NCBI GenBank assembly: GCA_910577235.1
Contig: CAJTMX010000003.1
Location: 94,868-158,867 of the forward strand
Direction of reading: 5' to 3'
DNA length: 64,000 nucleotides
Origin: an uncultured Acetatifactor sp.
GTDB lineage: Bacteria > Bacillota > Clostridia > Lachnospirales > Lachnospiraceae
Both the position numbers and the translations under genes were made by a program. The notes under the pieces were generated by a model, which was not told where the DNA came from, searched no databases, and worked only from the letters and a program-made list of their open reading frames with translations. This document shows positions 61,230 to 64,000 of this stretch, in pieces. How positions within the stretch are numbered: position 1 is the stretch's first letter; every line of letters starts with the position of its first letter.

Positions 61230-61991
61230 TTAATGTACGCCCAAAAACGATAAATACCAGGCTATCATCTGTTCCCCCCACATAACGGAAATGGCGATAC
61301 CCATGGCCAGATATGGTCCCATAGCCAAAGTACGACCTTCACCGGAAAGTTTCATCCGGCAGACGTGTATGACGGAACCCAGTATGCAACCCAGCAGGAA
61401 ACCCAGCACATTCAGTTTCCAGCCGATCAGTAATCCGGTGGCGGCCATCAATTTTACATCGCCGCCTCCGATGCCTCGCCCTTTGGTGACGAGGTAGATA
61501 AGTAATAGCGGAATGCTAACCGAGAGGAGGCCAATCCCATAGGAAAACCAATGTGACAAGTCTGTCACTATGCGGATCAGCCCCAGGGTTAGTATGAAGA
61601 TATTGATTCCGACAGGAATCTCATAAGTTCTAAAGTCAATGACACTGAGTACGATCAGCGCACTGACTAACAAGCAGTAGAGTAGGGAATCTACGCTCAA
61701 GCCGTACCTCCAGAAGATCAGAAGGTACAGTCCTCCGTTCAGTGCCTCCACCAGGGGGTACTGAACGGAAATCCTGCTGCCGCATTTGCGGCACTTGCCC
61801 CGGAGCACCAGGTAGCTGAAAAGCGGCACAAGGTCGTACCATTTCAGCTGATACCCACAACTCATACAGTGGGACCTGGTGGTTGCTATATTCTCTTTTT
61901 TTGGTATTCGGTAGATGCATACGTTTAGGAAACTACCGATGATGATTCCGTAGAGGAATATCGCTGTGTAGAGAAGTATTATCTGGGGCAT
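61230..61991 (-). CDS. pilD: Prepilin peptidase PilD
   Basis: A 253-residue A24-family membrane protease with about eight membrane segments. The N-terminal part has the zinc-binding CxxC pairs (CMSCGYQLKWYDLVPLFSYLVLRGKCRKCG, ~42-71). The catalytic Asp residues lie in VIDFRTYEIP and GGGDVKL. It cleaves prepilin leaders and N-methylates the new N-terminus. It is the only such peptidase in the window and presumably processes all five pilins. It lies 18 bases behind the major pilin gene. Confidence 0.93.
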   Translation of the reverse strand: MPQIILLYTAIFLYGIIIGSFLNVCIYRIPKKENIATTRSHCMSCGYQLKWYDLVPLFSYLVLRGKCRKCGSRISVQYPLVEALNGGLYLLIFWRYGLSVDSLLYCLLVSALIVLSVIDFRTYEIPVGINIFILTLGLIRIVTDLSHWFSYGIGLLSVSIPLLLIYLVTKGRGIGGGDVKLMAATGLLIGWKLNVLGFLLGCILGSVIHVCRMKLSGEGRTLAMGPYLAMGIAISVMWGEQMIAWYLSFLGVH

Positions 61992-62009
61992 TGACTTCTC
62001 ACCTTTCTA

Positions 62010-62444
62010 TTAAGATTCAACTACCTGCACTGTAGCGGTTCCATTTGTGGTATCAATGTCAACAGTAATAGTAACTGTAGTAAAATTCTCTTGGTTTGTA
62101 AGTTGTGGGAGATCAGCAAAGGTCTGAGTACTATTTATCAGTCCCGCAGTACGTAACGCCTCATTTATTGCCGCCGTACCCTGAGTACAAGTAGCAGCAC
62201 TGCCTCTATGAAGTACAACTTCATCTCCGTCTGCCAGCGCAGTTCCTGTAGGATCGACATAATAGACCTCTAAAGCGCCCGATATTGCCTTTGCATTGTC
62301 ACGGTCGGATGCTACTCTACCTCTCTCTATAAATCTCATATACTGGGGAGCCAATACAGCGATTAATACCGCCATAATAGCGATAACAATGATTAACTCT
62401 ACAAGGGAGAAACCTTTGTTATTCATTTTCTTTTTGTTCTTCAT
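62010..62444 (-). CDS. pilA: Major type IV pilin PilA
   Basis: A 144-residue class III prepilin: leader MKNKKKMNNKG, cleavage G11/F12, followed by FSLVELIIVIAIMAVLIAVLAPQYMRFIERG with Glu5 of the mature protein. The globular part of ~90 residues has two cysteine-poor beta stretches and a single Cys in TCTQG, so no disulfide loop is apparent. Mature size ~133 residues fits clostridial pilins. It lies between pilC and pilD and is probably the main fibre subunit. Confidence 0.92.
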   Translation of the reverse strand: MKNKKKMNNKGFSLVELIIVIAIMAVLIAVLAPQYMRFIERGRVASDRDNAKAISGALEVYYVDPTGTALADGDEVVLHRGSAATCTQGTAAINEALRTAGLINSTQTFADLPQLTNQENFTTVTITVDIDTTNGTATVQVVES

Positions 62445-62519
62445 AATAAACCTCTCCTTTACATTTTAATATTATTTATCTTATTCACCTCGTCCCTACA
62501 CGTAGGCGGATAATTCTAT

Positions 62520-63734
62520 TTACATTCTATCTAATGCATCATACATTGTAAGCATAGGTGCCATACATGCAGCAACCAATACCATCACAATAGCAGCCAA
62601 TACCACAATAATCATCGGCTCCATGGCCGCCATCACTGTGGCTACCGCCATCTCTACTTCTTCCTCATAATAATCTGCCAGTTTATCCAGCATTTCCTCT
62701 GTATTACCGGATTCTTCACCAATGCGGATCATATGGTAGGCCATGGGCGGAAACAGACCGCACCGCTGTAAAGGTATGGACAACGGTTGTCCGATGATGA
62801 TATCGTCTTTAGCCGTCTCAAGCGCCTCCTTAAAATAGACATTGGTCATGGTCTTTGACACAATCTCCACCGCTTCCACCAGCGGAACACCGGAACCCAT
62901 TAATGTACTGAGGGTACGAGCCATCTGGGCAGATGCGGTTTTCACCACCAGATTCTTAATTGGCTTAATGCTAAGTGTCAACTTCCCGAAAAAGTGTTTG
63001 CCCGCATCGGTACGGCTAAACTGCGAAATCCCAACCACGATCACCGCAACACAGGGGGCAAGGATAAACCACTTATTAATGATAAAATTACTGGCCGCCT
63101 GCACCGCCTTGGTAATCCCCGGCAACTCTGTCCCCATCTGCTCGAACATGACCACATAAGAGGGGATAACCTTTACCAGCATAACGATCACAACGATGAT
63201 CGCCACGATGATAACTACAATAGGATACATCATAGCTTTTTTGACCAGAGACTTGGTCTTATTGGAGCGTTCAAACTGCACAGCCATACGCTCCAGCGAT
63301 TTATCCAGGCTGCCGGATGCCTCGCCTGCCGCCACCATATTCACCATCAGATCCGGAAACACCTTGGGGTGCTCGGCGATGGCGCTGGCCAATGTCTCAC
63401 CTTTCTCGGCACTGATACGCACCTCGTTTATGGCTTTTTGCAATTTCTTGTTTTCAGTGGCCTCCGTCAGCATCCGCAACGCATCTAATATGGTTACTCC
63501 GGCCCGGATCATACTGACGAACTGACGGCAGAATACGCTTAAATCTCTGGGTTTAGGCTTGCCGCCTATCTCAATATTGATATCTCTGGTCAGCAGACTC
63601 TGCTCTTTCAGTTCCATGACGGTCAGGCCCTGGTTCTTTAAATCAGATCTCGCTTTATCCATATTCTCGGCTTCTATACTGCCTTTGACCCGTTTACCGC
63701 TCGCGTCTATCGCTTCATATCCGTAGCTCGCCAT
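62520..63734 (-). CDS. pilC: Type IV pilus inner membrane platform protein PilC
   Basis: A 404-residue GspF/PilC platform protein. The N-terminus YGYEAIDASGKRVKGSIEAENMDKARSDLKNQGLTVMEL and two T2SSF repeats (FCRQFVSMIRAGVTILDAL and TLSTLMGSGVPLVEAVEIVSKT) are typical, as are three membrane segments (~170-195, ~215-240, ~375-398). ATG 63734 has GGAG 7 bases upstream. It is the first gene of the operon. It contacts PilB, encoded elsewhere in the window. Confidence 0.93.
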   Translation of the reverse strand: MASYGYEAIDASGKRVKGSIEAENMDKARSDLKNQGLTVMELKEQSLLTRDINIEIGGKPKPRDLSVFCRQFVSMIRAGVTILDALRMLTEATENKKLQKAINEVRISAEKGETLASAIAEHPKVFPDLMVNMVAAGEASGSLDKSLERMAVQFERSNKTKSLVKKAMMYPIVVIIVAIIVVIVMLVKVIPSYVVMFEQMGTELPGITKAVQAASNFIINKWFILAPCVAVIVVGISQFSRTDAGKHFFGKLTLSIKPIKNLVVKTASAQMARTLSTLMGSGVPLVEAVEIVSKTMTNVYFKEALETAKDDIIIGQPLSIPLQRCGLFPPMAYHMIRIGEESGNTEEMLDKLADYYEEEVEMAVATVMAAMEPMIIVVLAAIVMVLVAACMAPMLTMYDALDRM

Positions 63735-64000
63735 CTATATCTCCAGACTTTCCTTATTCCTGCATATAGTATACGCAAGATGGTGGGGATGCATCTTTAC
63801 ACCACCACTATTACTTGTGCAACATATTTTTTTGACCGGATTTTACGTATGTAGAATGCTATACTAATATATGTCTTCTACCCTATTTATACTCTATTTT
63901 GAACAAAAAGTCAACTCTCTTTAACATAGTTTTGGGTAAAAATATCCGGGTCTTTGACAGTTTCTTCACAAATCCATTTCGCTGAACTCCAGTATATATA
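63735..64000 (-). promoter_or_regulatory. Promoter and leader of the pilus operon
   Basis: On the minus strand TTGACT (63914-63909) and TATAAA (63891-63886) with 17-base spacing predict a start near 63880 and a ~145-base leader. The leader contains a weak TGGTGG/CCACCA hairpin but no terminator. The c-di-GMP-I riboswitch core was not found. The stretch holds no gene up to the window end. Confidence 0.7.

Noticed and set aside
63735..63880. c-di-GMP riboswitch at the pilus operon
   Set aside because: Searched by eye for the CACGCACAGGGCAAACC-like core on the minus strand and did not find it.
1..64000. rRNA and tRNA genes
   Set aside because: No rRNA-like conserved blocks or cloverleaf tRNA sequences were recognised on either strand by eye; a tRNAscan or rRNA model search would be decisive.

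Overview
The window looks like a chromosomal stretch of a strictly anaerobic, gut-type Clostridia, most likely Lachnospiraceae. Support for this: near-balanced base composition, Gram-positive style ribosome binding sites, a T-box leader, ferredoxin-linked 2-oxoacid metabolism, 2-hydroxyacyl-CoA dehydratase-like iron-sulfur proteins with an ASKHA activator, a YesM/YesN-type sugar sensor, VanW and Rpn proteins, and a clostridial type IV pilus (T4P) operon. No rRNA, tRNA, CRISPR array or complete insertion sequence was seen. The species call is inference.

Layout. (1) 1-4.1 kb: a BlaI/BlaR1 pair with a two-dyad operator, followed by decayed fragments (RsiV/DUF3298 tail) and a MerR-like gene. (2) 4.5-8.2 kb: an anchored protein of unknown function, a small alarmone synthetase, and a YjgR/HerA-like ATPase preceded by a promoter and a possibly structured leader. 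(3) 8.3-12 kb: an HD-GYP-like protein and a hybrid histidine kinase, translationally coupled. (4) 12-15.6 kb: a four-subunit 2-oxoacid:ferredoxin oxidoreductase (gamma-delta-alpha-beta) under a consensus promoter and a T-box leader whose probable specifier is AUC (Ile). This suggests a role in branched-chain 2-oxoacid metabolism. (5) 15.7-23.8 kb: a CooC-like ATPase, two HgdB-like proteins, an ASKHA activator, a tiny membrane protein and a Cys-tailed protein. The set is split by a 2.7 kb segment carrying an Rpn protein, a CPT-like kinase and a beta-lactamase remnant. (6) 23.9-25.8 kb: pilB, alone. (7) 25.9-29.6 kb: a GldA / GldF-GldG-fusion / DUF4340 ABC system. (8) 29.7-42.4 kb: a YtfQ-YtfR-YtfT-YjfF-like sugar importer with a chemoreceptor in the same operon, a GntR-LacI hybrid regulator, and a three-part sugar sensor (binding lipoprotein, LytS/YesM-type kinase, YesN-type regulator). 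(9) 42-53 kb: housekeeping and accessory genes (RdgB-like, TrmL, aminotransferase, Lrp/AsnC, HypE-like, VanW, metallophosphoesterase, galactokinase, aldo/keto reductase, CapA). (10) 53.3-64 kb: a T4P operon, pilC-pilA-pilD-pilMN(fused)-pilO plus four minor pilins, ending in a giant ~840-residue pilin and a strong terminator.

How the parts fit. The importer, chemoreceptor, hybrid regulator and binding-protein-linked two-component system form one sugar uptake and sensing neighbourhood, with galactokinase not far away. PilB about 37 kb from pilC powers the only assembly machine visible here; no pilT is present. The HD-GYP-like protein could connect to c-di-GMP signalling, but no c-di-GMP riboswitch was recognised at the pilus promoter.

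The best candidates for something undescribed are the CooC + double HgdB-like + ASKHA + small membrane protein cluster, the giant pilin with a visibly AT-richer C-terminal body, and the T-box-controlled oxidoreductase.
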